This document shows, one piece after another, positions 27,524 through 34,963 of a DNA stretch of 36,240 nt. A model generated the notes under the pieces. It ran no database searches. It had not been told where the DNA came from and saw only the letters and a program-made list of their open reading frames with translations. A program made the position numbers and the translations under genes. Positions within the stretch are counted from its first letter, which is position 1. Every line of letters begins with the position of its first letter. This stretch comes from Clostridia bacterium (GTDB taxonomy: Bacteria > Bacillota > Clostridia > Oscillospirales > CAG-272): the NCBI GenBank assembly GCA_017454525.1, contig JAFTCT010000086.1, positions 1 through 36,240 of the forward strand, in the 5' to 3' direction.

Positions 27524-28342
27524 TTATCCCTTGATCCGGATGCTGCGGTCGTAGAGAATGACCGACGCCGCGATCGAAGCGTTGAGCGATTCGGCGCGTG
27601 CGGACATGGGAATAAAGAGCTTGCCGTCGCAGACCGCCGTCACGTCCGCGGACAGTCCGTGCCCTTCATTGCCGATCAGCGCGCAGACGCGCTCGCCGCG
27701 CGGAAGATCGGGCAGGGCGACGGCGGTGCGGTCGAGCGCGCCGGCGTATACCCGGATCCCGTCCTTCTTCAGCGCCTCCACCGAGGCGCGGACGTCCGAC
27801 ACGGTCAATACCGGGAAATCGAACATCGTGCCCATCGAGGCGCGCACCGTTCTCGGCGCGTAGAGATCGGCGCAGTCGTCCGAAAGGATCAGCCCGCCGC
27901 AGGAGAACGCCGCGGCGGAGCGGATGATGCTGCCGAGGTTGCCCGGATCGCGTACCGAAACGGCGAAGAGCAGGGTCGGGGCGTCCGCCTCAAAAAAATC
28001 GCGGTTATAATATATTGTAGCGAATTTATGAAATTTGTCAAGTGTTTTTGCGATACAAAATACGCCTTCGGGAGATTTTTCAAGAGAAATTTTGTCATAG
28101 ACCCCCTCGCTGACGCTATAGACGGCGCATCCCGCGGGCAGCGCGCGGGGAAGGACCTCCTCCGCCGTTAGGTCTTCCCGCAGAAAGACCGCGGTCAGCG
28201 GCACGCCGCGGGCGGCGGCTTCCCAAAGGAGTTTCTTTCCCTCAAAGCAGAAAAGCCCTTTCTCTTCGCGGTATTTCTTCTGCGAAAGGGCGCATGCCTC
28301 GAGGATCTTCTGATTCTGTCTGCTGGTGATATATCCGTCCAT
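27524..28342 (-). CDS. TrmH-family (SPOUT) rRNA/tRNA 2'-O-methyltransferase
   Basis: This 272-residue protein has an N-terminal substrate-binding domain (about 8-100) and a knotted SPOUT domain. The three SpoU motifs are visible: RDPGNLGSIIR (131-141), IGNEGHGLS (223-231) and PMSARAESLNASIAASVILY (245-264). The enzyme would methylate a ribose in structured RNA using S-adenosylmethionine; the target nucleotide cannot be told from sequence. AAAGGAGG precedes the ATG. It follows the rplT terminator, a position that such genes often hold in Clostridia, and heads the long housekeeping block. Codons near 100-118 are noticeably AT-rich compared with the rest. Confidence 0.93.
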   Translation of the reverse strand: MDGYITSRQNQKILEACALSQKKYREEKGLFCFEGKKLLWEAAARGVPLTAVFLREDLTAEEVLPRALPAGCAVYSVSEGVYDKISLEKSPEGVFCIAKTLDKFHKFATIYYNRDFFEADAPTLLFAVSVRDPGNLGSIIRSAAAFSCGGLILSDDCADLYAPRTVRASMGTMFDFPVLTVSDVRASVEALKKDGIRVYAGALDRTAVALPDLPRGERVCALIGNEGHGLSADVTAVCDGKLFIPMSARAESLNASIAASVILYDRSIRIKG

Positions 28343-28360
28343 CCGGTACCTCCTTTGAAC

Positions 28361-28408
28361 AGCAAAAAAGAGTTGTTTCAGACGCGCGCGGCGTGATGAA
28401 ACAACTCT
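28361..28408 (-). terminator. Terminator of the infC-rpmI-rplT operon
   Basis: A 12-bp perfect stem AGAGTTGTTTCA (28369-28380) pairs with TGAAACAACTCT (28397-28408). On the minus strand a run of six T follows (28363-28368), giving a classical intrinsic terminator 14 bp after the rplT stop. Confidence 0.92.
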
Positions 28409-28421
28409 GTTTGTTCTGCAT

Positions 28422-28775
28422 TCAGAGAGCCGCTTTTGCGGTCTCGACGAGCGATGCGAACGCGTCCTTGTCGGAAACGGCGATCTCGGCGAGCATCTTT
28501 CTGTTCATGGTGACGCCTGCCTTCTTGAGGCCGAACATGAACTGAGAATAGTTGATGCCGTTGACCTTCGCCTGCGCGGAGATCCTGGTGATCCAGAGAG
28601 CGCGGAAGTCTCTCTTTCTCTGTTTTCTGCCGATAAAGGCGTAGTTGCCGCTCTTCATGACGGCCTGTTTCGCCATCTTGAAGTGCTTGGACTTGGAGCC
28701 CCAGTAACCCTTCGCTGCCTTTAAGACTTTATTTCTTCTTTTGCGCGTCATCATTGCGCCTTTTACTCTTGCCAT
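28422..28775 (-). CDS. rplT: 50S ribosomal protein L20
   Basis: This 117-residue basic protein has the family start [19 protein letters not shown], then [29 protein letters not shown] and a C-terminal globular part with [11 protein letters not shown]20 is an early 23S rRNA-binding assembly protein and, in Bacillota, represses its own operon by binding the infC leader. Last gene of infC-rpmI-rplT, followed by a strong terminator. Confidence 0.98.
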   Translation of the reverse strand: MARVKGAMMTRKRRNKVLKAAKGYWGSKSKHFKMAKQAVMKSGNYAFIGRKQRKRDFRALWITRISAQAKVNGINYSQFMFGLKKAGVTMNRKMLAEIAVSDKDAFASLVETAKAAL

Positions 28776-28810
28776 TTTCTTATCCTCCTAAACGATCGTT
28801 TCAAGCAAAG

Positions 28811-29008
28811 TCAGAATTTCTGAATGAGGGTCTTATAAGCGGGCGCCATCGCTTCGCTCATATAAGCGCGGGAACGGAGATTTCTCTTGCGCTTTGCGGT
28901 CTTGATGCCGAGCTTGTGGCGGTGCTGTGCGTGATTCATCTTCACTTTGCCGGATTTCGTCAGCGAGAAACGCTTGGCAGATGCACTGTGTGTCTTGATT
29001 TTCTGCAT
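28811..29008 (-). CDS. rpmI: 50S ribosomal protein L35
   Basis: This 65-residue, Lys/Arg/His-rich protein matches L35: MQKIKTHSASAKRFSLTKSG, then KMNHAQHRHKLGIKTAKRKRNLR. It sits in the large subunit and lies between infC and rplT in the standard order, 35 bp before rplT and 59 bp after infC. GAAAGGGG lies upstream of the ATG. Confidence 0.97.
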   Translation of the reverse strand: MQKIKTHSASAKRFSLTKSGKVKMNHAQHRHKLGIKTAKRKRNLRSRAYMSEAMAPAYKTLIQKF

Positions 29009-29067
29009 GGTTCTAAACCCCTTTCGATTATGTTGCGTTATTCCTGCGCCTCATGGCGCGGCGTGAG

Positions 29068-29613
29068 TCATTTCTTGAGCGGGACGATGAACATCGTCAG
29101 GTTTCTGCCTTCCAGAACGGGTTTTTTATCAACGGCGCCGCATTCCGAGAGCGCTTCGGCAAAGCGGGCGAGCAGATCCTGTCCGATCTCCTGGTGCGCC
29201 ATCTGGCGTCCCTTGAAGCGCAGGACGACCTTCACCTTGTTGCCGTCGGCGAGAAAACGTTTCGCGTGGTTGAGTTTGGTATTGAAATCGCCCACGTCGA
29301 TCTTGCAGGAGAGCTGGACTTCCTTGATCTCCACCTTCTGCTGCTTTTTCTTGTTTTCCTTCTCTTTCTTGTCGCGTTCAAAGCAGTATTTCCCGTAGTC
29401 CATGATCCTGCAGACGGGAGGATCGGACTGCGCGGCGATCAGTACGAGATCCAGGTCCTTGTCGTACGCCGTATCGAGCGCTTTGGAGAGGGGAACGATC
29501 CCGATCTGCTCGTTGTCGGCGCCGATGACGCGGACGTTCGTGCCGTATGAAATGCCTGCTCCGCGCGAGATGTCGTCATTGATGAACATATCTTTGGAAG
29601 ACTTCGGTTTGAT
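29068..29613 (-). CDS. infC: Translation initiation factor IF-3, probable AUC start
   Basis: IF-3 binds the 30S subunit, proofreads the initiator codon and prevents early subunit joining. Family motifs are the N-domain NEQIGIVPLSKALD, PPVCRIMDYGKYCFE at the linker, DFNTKLNHAKRFL, and RFKGRQMAHQEIG in the C domain. The first ATG (29589) has no ribosome site and would cut off the SKD that precedes INDDI in the family. In frame upstream, an ATC at 29611-29613 lies 9 nt from a strong site (GGGGTGA, GGGG at 29623-29626), and the frame is closed by TGA just beyond. I therefore place the start at this AUC (181 residues). Rare infC starts such as AUU or AUC are known and support autoregulation. Confidence 0.9.
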   Translation of the reverse strand: MKPKSSKDMFINDDISRGAGISYGTNVRVIGADNEQIGIVPLSKALDTAYDKDLDLVLIAAQSDPPVCRIMDYGKYCFERDKKEKENKKKQQKVEIKEVQLSCKIDVGDFNTKLNHAKRFLADGNKVKVVLRFKGRQMAHQEIGQDLLARFAEALSECGAVDKKPVLEGRNLTMFIVPLKK

Positions 29614-29631
29614 TGGTATTCACCCCGTTTC

Positions 29632-29766
29632 AAAAAATAAAAAGTGCGCAGACGCATCGTCTCCGCACAACAAAACGACCCTCTTGCAAAAGGATCCTTC
29701 GGTGTATTAACACTGCGTCACGACCGGTGCGCAGGTGAGAGCGGAAACTCTGCTTCTTTTTTCCGC
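29632..29766 (-). promoter_or_regulatory. infC leader with intrinsic terminator (probable L20 autoregulatory leader)
   Basis: The region between the promoter and infC forms local stems on the minus strand: CTGCG with CGCAG (29713-29717/29730-29734) and GTGT with ACAC (29702-29713). It ends in a hairpin at 29644-29668 (GTGCG plus AGACG arms, one mismatch, 3-base loop) followed by TTTTTATTTTTT. A leader with a terminator ahead of infC-rpmI-rplT is the layout of the Bacillota L20 leader, where L20 binding favours termination. The assignment is by position and layout; I cannot run a covariance search. Confidence 0.72.
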
Positions 29767-29771
29767 CAAAG

Positions 29772-29800
29772 AGCATATCACAGTTCTTTTGATTTGTCAA
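29772..29800 (-). promoter_or_regulatory. infC operon promoter
   Basis: Minus strand: perfect TTGACA (29795-29800), 17 bp, TATGCT (29772-29777). The start near 29765 would give a leader of about 150 nt before the proposed AUC start. Confidence 0.88.
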
Positions 29801-29896
29801 CCCCGTTTTTGAAAAAAATCCGGAAAATCGAAAAAAATATGAAAAAACCGGGCAAACGGGCGCCGAAAGCCCCTTCGCCCGCCCGCCGGCGCGGGT

Positions 29897-29942
29897 AAAA
29901 AACGCCGACGGGGCGCCGCGCTGTGCAGCACGGCGCTCCGTC
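29897..29942 (-). terminator. Terminator of the lipoprotein operon
   Basis: A long GC-rich hairpin lies at 29907-29942 (GACGG and GCGCCG arms, one mismatch, loop around TGCACA). On the minus strand GGCGTTTTTTA (29897-29902 for the T-run) follows. It lies 22 bp after the VanY-like gene stop. Confidence 0.88.
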
Positions 29943-29964
29943 GTTCGGTTCTTTCGCGCGCCGA

Positions 29965-31137
29965 TCATTCGGCGGGCGTTTCCGCCGTTTCGGGGGTCGG
30001 CGACGCCGTCGGCGCGTCGTCGCCCGAGAGAGCGCCGTCCCAGGCGGCTTTGACGGTGACGATGAAGCCGTCATAATTGTTGCCCGAGATCGAATAGACG
30101 ACGCCGCCGGGCACCGGCACCTCGGTCTTGCCCGTGCCGCTCGCCGCGACGTAGTAGATGCTCCAGACGTAGCCGTCGCGGTCGGTCACGGTCAGGCGTT
30201 CGTCGGGCGTATACGCCTTGAGCGCCTCAAGATACTCCTCAAGGCAGAGACCGTGCGCTTCCATATAGAGCGCGTGCGGGATGCCGACGTAGCGCAGGTG
30301 GTCTTTCTCCTCCTCGTGTCCGGTCACAGACGATTTGATCTTGGTGTAGCGGGTGATCAGCCCGAAGCGCGCGGCGTTGAGCTTGACGTAGTTGCTCTCG
30401 CTGCCCGCGCCGCCGTCGTAAAGCCGGTAGGTCAGACCGTTGCCGATGAATGCGACGTTCGCGGAGAGTCCCGCGCCGTGCTCGCTGCCCGTAGGGTCGT
30501 CGCCCGGACAGAAGGCGTACTTGGCGTCGTCGCGCGCTTTTTCGATCTCCGCCGCCGTCATGTAGGAGGCGCGCAGGACGAGATCCTTGTTCGTGCCCGT
30601 CTCGACGCGCATCGCGTGCTGGAGACGCTGGAGCGCGGTGACAAGATCTGCGTTTGCCATCAGACCGGTGTTCATGAAGCGCAGATAGTCCTTGAAAGCG
30701 ACCTTCCTCGACTGTTCAAACGCATTGACCAGACCCGTGACCTTGGCGGGATCGTAGGGATGCTCGCTGTTGATGAGCAGGAGCGCGCCCTTGTGCAGAT
30801 CCTCCTCGGTCATTACCTCGGTCCCGACGCCTGCCGGCAGGGGTCCGAAATCGGGGTCGGAATAGGGGGTGAGCGTCGGCGCGGGCGTCGGCGTGGGCGT
30901 GTCGACCGGCGGTTCGGTCGGGTCGGGCGTCTCGACGGACGGCGTCGTTTCCGCGGCGGTCGCCGTTTCGGTGACGTCGGCGGTATTTGCCCCGGTCTCT
31001 GCCGTTTCAGCCGTCTCTGCGGTCTCTTCCGTGTCGGGAAGAACCGTGTTCTGCTCTGTCTGCGCGCAGGACGCGAGAAGCAGCGCCGCGAGCAGGCAGG
31101 CGACGACCGGCAACAGTGCTTTTCTTATTTTTTTCAT
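29965..31137 (-). CDS. VanY-like M15 peptidase-related lipoprotein, one metal ligand altered
   Basis: This 390-residue predicted lipoprotein has the lipobox LLASC with C24, then a Thr/Glu/Pro-rich tether (30-92). Residues 105-310 resemble the VanY/DacB-type D-Ala-D-Ala carboxypeptidase fold: LLINSEHPYDP, then SEHGAGLSANVAF (218-230), then ITRYTKIK...E277-x2-H280 followed by LRYVGIPHALYM and GLCLEEYLEAL. In active M15 enzymes the first motif is SEH..G.A.D. Here H220 is kept but the Asp ligand is N227, while E277 and H280 are kept. It may be inactive or a cell-wall binder. The start is the ATG at 31137, with GAAGGAGG 6 nt upstream; a longer frame to 31203 lacks support. It is the second gene of an operon with the beta-helix lipoprotein. 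Confidence 0.82.
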   Translation of the reverse strand: MKKIRKALLPVVACLLAALLLASCAQTEQNTVLPDTEETAETAETAETGANTADVTETATAAETTPSVETPDPTEPPVDTPTPTPAPTLTPYSDPDFGPLPAGVGTEVMTEEDLHKGALLLINSEHPYDPAKVTGLVNAFEQSRKVAFKDYLRFMNTGLMANADLVTALQRLQHAMRVETGTNKDLVLRASYMTAAEIEKARDDAKYAFCPGDDPTGSEHGAGLSANVAFIGNGLTYRLYDGGAGSESNYVKLNAARFGLITRYTKIKSSVTGHEEEKDHLRYVGIPHALYMEAHGLCLEEYLEALKAYTPDERLTVTDRDGYVWSIYYVAASGTGKTEVPVPGGVVYSISGNNYDGFIVTVKAAWDGALSGDDAPTASPTPETAETPAE

Positions 31138-31216
31138 AACTGCCTCCTTCGTGGGCGGACGGGGCGGTCCCGGGCGCAGACGCGCCGGGCGCTCCTGCCG
31201 CAAACGGTTTGATGTG

Positions 31217-32935
31217 TCAGGTCAGATCCGTATAGAAGAAATCTGAAGAGAAGTCGATTTTCTTTGACTGCGCGCCGGCGTACAGCGCGTAACTGTTCTG
31301 CCGCTTCAGTTCCGGAGAGGAATAGAGCACGCTCTCGAAAGCCCTGCCCGCCATATAGGAGAAGCCCGAGCCGTCGCTGGAGGAGATCGTCGTGCCGTTG
31401 ATCCCCCGCAGCGCGACGAGCGCGCTGCACTGCGACCCGGTATCGAAATTCACGGCGTTCTCGGTGCTGCCGAACGCCAGCACGACGCCGCCGCTGATCG
31501 CGGCGACGCAGTTCTGCGCGTCGGCGCGCGCGATCGGCGCGTCCTGTCCCGAGGAGGGTCCCTCGATGATCAGAGCGCCGTCGGTCACGTAGATCGAGCC
31601 GTTCGAGTCGATCCCGTCGCCCTGCGACAGCACGTGTACCTGCCCGCCGCTGAAGGTCAGTTTGCCCGAGGGCGTTTCGTCCCAGGGGTGCGCCTCGCTC
31701 TTGCGGCGGTCGGTGCCGCCCGCGGCGCTGATGCCGTCGTCGCTTGCGTAGACCGTGACGGTCCCGCCGCGGAACTCGACCTCATAGCCCTCGACGCCCT
31801 CAACGGCTTTCCCGACGTTGATCTTTCCGCCGGTGATCAGAATGAAGGAGTCGGCGTGGATGCCGTCGTCCGCCGAGGTGATCATCGTGACGCCGTCGGT
31901 CACCGAGACCGATCCCCGGCTGTGGATCGCGTCGTCGGAGCAGGTGAGCGTCAATTTGACGCTGCCGATCCGGATATCGCCGTCGGCGTACAGCCCTTTC
32001 TGGGAGAACAGGGGATTCTTCTCTTTCATCGAGCCGCCGCCCGATTCGATCTCCAGACTTCCGGCGACCAGAACGACCGACGCCGTTCCCGCGGGATCCC
32101 CGCTGCCGGCGCAGACGCCGTCGCAGCCCGAGATCACGGTCAGATCGCCGCCGTGCATATAGAAACGGCTGTTTTCCGCGTCGCCGACGCGGACGCCTTC
32201 CTTCCCGGCTTTGATGTTCGTGACGCTTCCCGCGAACAGCACCTCCCCGTCGGCGTACAGTCCGGCGAGATCCGAAACGACGGTATACCGCCCTTCGGTG
32301 ACGCGCAGGCGGTCGCCGCACTTCACGCCGTTCATGCCCGAAACGATCTTTAAGGAGCCCGTGCCGTTGAAGGAGAGGGGCGCGTCCGACCAGATTGTCG
32401 CGTCGATCTTATCCGAAGAGGAGGTCGCGGCGCAGGAGAGTTCGTTCGTCCCCTTGACCGTGACGATCAGTTTTCTGCCGGCGCGGACGCGGATGCAGGG
32501 TTTGAGTTTGTTCTTGATCACCGCGTTTTCAAGTATGATGCGGAAAGTGCCGGTTTCCGTCGGATCGAAGACGTCGAGCGTGACGTCCTCGCAGGCGCCG
32601 GTGACGCGGTAGACGCCGCTCGCCGTGAGGGTGACCGTGTCGCCCGAGGTCCCGCGCGACGCGTCGGATAGCGTGCCGGACGTTCCTTTAAGAACGATCT
32701 CGGCGTCGATGTGCTCCACTTCGCCCAGTTCGGCGTCCGGTTCGTGATAGTAGTCCTCGTCTCCGAAGGCGGAAGTATCCTTTTCGACGGAATCGACGGT
32801 TTTCCCCGAGGGTGAAAAAGGCGGCTTCACGGTCGTCGCGTCCGTCGGCTCGGCAGGCGTTTCAGGCGTGCAAGCCGTGAACGGCACGGCGGCGAGAAGG
32901 ATCAGGACCGATATAAACAGAATGATTTTTTTCAT
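31217..32935 (-). CDS. Cthe_2159-like carbohydrate-binding beta-helix lipoprotein
   Basis: This 572-residue exported protein has a signal peptide with hydrophobic core (about 4-17) and a lipobox-like PFTAC (C22). The bulk (80-560) consists of repeated short strands: SDKIDATIWSDAPLSFNG, DGVTMITSADDGIHAD, EVEFRGGTVTVYASDDGISA, SGGQVHVLSQGDGIDSNGS. This is the pattern of the DUF4353 / Cthe_2159 family, right-handed beta-helix proteins that bind cellulose or pectic polymers and contain Asp-rich DDGI calcium turns. GGAG lies 8 nt before the ATG, and a perfect sigma-A promoter (32968-32996) precedes it. It is the first gene of a pair with the VanY-like lipoprotein (79-bp gap). The ligand is unknown. 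Confidence 0.85.
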   Translation of the reverse strand: MKKIILFISVLILLAAVPFTACTPETPAEPTDATTVKPPFSPSGKTVDSVEKDTSAFGDEDYYHEPDAELGEVEHIDAEIVLKGTSGTLSDASRGTSGDTVTLTASGVYRVTGACEDVTLDVFDPTETGTFRIILENAVIKNKLKPCIRVRAGRKLIVTVKGTNELSCAATSSSDKIDATIWSDAPLSFNGTGSLKIVSGMNGVKCGDRLRVTEGRYTVVSDLAGLYADGEVLFAGSVTNIKAGKEGVRVGDAENSRFYMHGGDLTVISGCDGVCAGSGDPAGTASVVLVAGSLEIESGGGSMKEKNPLFSQKGLYADGDIRIGSVKLTLTCSDDAIHSRGSVSVTDGVTMITSADDGIHADSFILITGGKINVGKAVEGVEGYEVEFRGGTVTVYASDDGISAAGGTDRRKSEAHPWDETPSGKLTFSGGQVHVLSQGDGIDSNGSIYVTDGALIIEGPSSGQDAPIARADAQNCVAAISGGVVLAFGSTENAVNFDTGSQCSALVALRGINGTTISSSDGSGFSYMAGRAFESVLYSSPELKRQNSYALYAGAQSKKIDFSSDFFYTDLT

Positions 32936-32967
32936 ACGCAGCGCTCCGAAAAACTCTCGTTGATCTT

Positions 32968-32996
32968 ATTATAGGATGTTTTTCCCCGGTTGTCAA
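32968..32996 (-). promoter_or_regulatory. Promoter of the lipoprotein operon
   Basis: Minus strand: TTGACA (32991-32996), 17 bp, TATAAT (32968-32973), matching consensus at all positions. Its start would lie about 25-30 nt upstream of the ATG at 32935. Confidence 0.9.
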
Positions 32997-33004
32997 GAAA
33001 AAAC

Positions 33005-33033
33005 TTGCATTTTCGGCGCAATAGTGCTATAAT
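33005..33033 (+). promoter_or_regulatory. Promoter of the ABC exporter operon
   Basis: Plus strand: TTGCAT (33005-33010), 17 bp, extended -10 TGCTATAAT (TATAAT at 33028-33033). It is divergent from, and within 10 bp of, the -35 of the lipoprotein operon, so one regulator could touch both. Confidence 0.85.
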
Positions 33034-33069
33034 GATTGCCCTACTTCATTTTTTCGGGAGGAATGCGCC

Positions 33070-33738
33070 GTGGCGGATCTGGAGATCGTATCGGTCGAAA
33101 AGCGTTATAAAAACAAAAAAGTGCTCACCGGCGCAACGCTCCGCGAAAACGCGGGGCAGTGCATCGGGATCCTGGGAAAGAACGGCAGCGGCAAATCGAC
33201 GCTGCTTCAGATCCTCGCGGGCATCCTGCCGCGCGACGGCGGCTCCTTCTCCTTCATGGGGAAGGATATGTTCTCCGACGGGAAAGCGCGCGCCGGCGCG
33301 ATCGGCTACGTTCCGCAGGGAACGCCGCTCTACGAAGAACTGACGGCGCGCGATCATCTGCGCCTCTGCGGACGTCCCGTCGGCGAGATCCTCTCAGGAC
33401 GGTTCGTGAAACTTCTGGGCGTCGGGGAGTATCTGGACCTGCGCGTCAGCAGGATGTCGGGCGGCATGAAGAAGCGCCTGGCGATCGCGATGGCGCTGTC
33501 GGGGGAGCAGAAACTGCTCTTGCTCGACGAGCCGTCTCTGGCGCTCGATCTGCCCTGCAAGGCGGAACTCCACCGGAGCCTCTCAGACTATGCGCGCGAG
33601 GGCGGGACGGTCCTGCTCGTCACGCACGACCTGCAGGAGATCGCCGCGTGCGATAAACTCTATATCCTGCGCGACGGCGTTCTCGTTTCCTGCCCGAAGG
33701 ACGGCGATCTGTCTGCGATCGCGGAACGGATGGGTTAG
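33070..33738 (+). CDS. ABC transporter ATP-binding protein
   Basis: This 222-residue nucleotide-binding subunit has Walker A GKNGSGKST (36-44), Q-loop VPQGTPLYEE (81-90), signature MSGGMKKRLAIAMAL (129-143), Walker B LLLLDEPSLALD (149-160) and the H-loop LLVTHD near 184. It powers the two permeases encoded directly downstream. The start is GTG, with GGGAGG 9 nt upstream; an ATG at 33063 is out of frame. The small size and ABC-2-type partners suggest an exporter or membrane-stress system rather than an importer. The substrate is unknown. Confidence 0.93.
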   Translation: MADLEIVSVEKRYKNKKVLTGATLRENAGQCIGILGKNGSGKSTLLQILAGILPRDGGSFSFMGKDMFSDGKARAGAIGYVPQGTPLYEELTARDHLRLCGRPVGEILSGRFVKLLGVGEYLDLRVSRMSGGMKKRLAIAMALSGEQKLLLLDEPSLALDLPCKAELHRSLSDYAREGGTVLLVTHDLQEIAACDKLYILRDGVLVSCPKDGDLSAIAERMG

Positions 33739-33739
33739 C

Positions 33740-34963
33740 ATGAGGGTCACGTTTCTATCGTATCTGCGCCTGCAGACGAAGCGCGCCGTGAAGGTCCTTC
33801 CGGCGATGCTTGTTCTGGGCGCCCTGCTGTTCGCGGCGCTGACGGCGTTCTCGGTCTACGCGCACGAAGCGCGCGTGAACGATCCCGCCTCCCGACGCCT
33901 GCGCGTCGGGATCGCCGGCGAGGAGGGGAACCCCTATATGACGCTCGCGGGCATGGCGCTGAAGAACGATTCGATCTCATCGTCCGCCGAGATCCTGCGC
34001 GTGACCGAGGCGGAGGCGCAGCAGATGATCCGCGCGGGCGATCTTGACGCCTGCGTCATCCTGCCCGAAGGCTTCTTCGAGGCGATCGGCGTGGGCGAGC
34101 ACAAGCAGATCCGCTATCTCACCTCGCCCTACCGGACGGGGATCGGGCGGTCGGTGATGCGCGGCGTCGCGTCCTCGATCTCAAAGATCCTGCTCGCGTG
34201 CGAGAACTCGATCTACGGCGTTCAGAAGTTTATTTCCGACAACGGGCTCGACCGTAATGCGGTCGATGAATCGAACGTGCTGATCCTGCGCTATTTCACC
34301 AAGGCGCTCGACCGCGACGCGCTCTTTGAGACGGTCGCGGAATCGCCGTCCGGCGGGCTTTCCGCGGACGGGCATACCGTTCTTTCGGCGTTCGTCTTCA
34401 TCATGATGATCTGGGGCGGCGGCGCGTTCTCGCTCTACCGCGCCGACAGCAAAGCGGTAAGGGATTTCCTTGCTTTTTCGGGTCTTTCGCCCGTGCGTCA
34501 GGCGTGCGCCGGGCTGATCCTGCACACCGCTCTCTGCACCTTCGGGCTCATTGTTCCCGCTATGATCTTTGCGGCGGTCTGTAACGCCCTTTGCCCGGGC
34601 GCCTTTGAGGCGGCGTTTTCCTCGGGCGTTTTCGCCTTTGTCCTGCGCGTGCTTGCCGCGTCCGCCGTTTTTTCGGCTGCGTCGTATTTCTTTTATACCG
34701 CCGCCGGAAACGGCGCGGGAGGGCTGCTGCTGCACGCCTTCTTCGGACTGACCGTCGGCTATCTGTCGGGCTGTTTTTACCCGATCACCTTCTTTTCTCC
34801 CGCCGTGCGCGCGGTCTTCTCGCTGCTGCCCGGCGCCGCCGCGATCCGGTTCATCTCCTCCTTTGACCTCTTTTCGTTTTTCATCCTTCTTTTCTGGCTG
34901 CTGCTGTTTGCGTCTTCGGCGCTCGTGCTGTCGGGCGTGAAGAGGGGAAGGAGGGCGGCGTGA
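33740..34963 (+). CDS. ABC-2 type permease subunit 1
   Basis: This 407-residue membrane protein begins MRVTFLSYLRLQTKR. Its first span is at about 18-40, its large exterior domain at about 41-210, and its cluster of five or six spans at about 220-400. This is the ABC-2/YhgE-like topology of exporters. The exterior domain includes GVGEHKQIRYLTSPYRTGIG. The ATG at 33740 lies one base after the ATPase TAG. The stop overlaps the next permease start (GTGA). It probably pairs with that protein as a heterodimer. Confidence 0.85.
   Translation: MRVTFLSYLRLQTKRAVKVLPAMLVLGALLFAALTAFSVYAHEARVNDPASRRLRVGIAGEEGNPYMTLAGMALKNDSISSSAEILRVTEAEAQQMIRAGDLDACVILPEGFFEAIGVGEHKQIRYLTSPYRTGIGRSVMRGVASSISKILLACENSIYGVQKFISDNGLDRNAVDESNVLILRYFTKALDRDALFETVAESPSGGLSADGHTVLSAFVFIMMIWGGGAFSLYRADSKAVRDFLAFSGLSPVRQACAGLILHTALCTFGLIVPAMIFAAVCNALCPGAFEAAFSSGVFAFVLRVLAASAVFSAASYFFYTAAGNGAGGLLLHAFFGLTVGYLSGCFYPITFFSPAVRAVFSLLPGAAAIRFISSFDLFSFFILLFWLLLFASSALVLSGVKRGRRAA

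Noticed and set aside
28000-28045. AT-rich patch in the methyltransferase gene as an internal promoter
   Set aside because: It contains a TATAAT-like string but no -35 box at a suitable distance in a useful direction, and the frame is intact across it.
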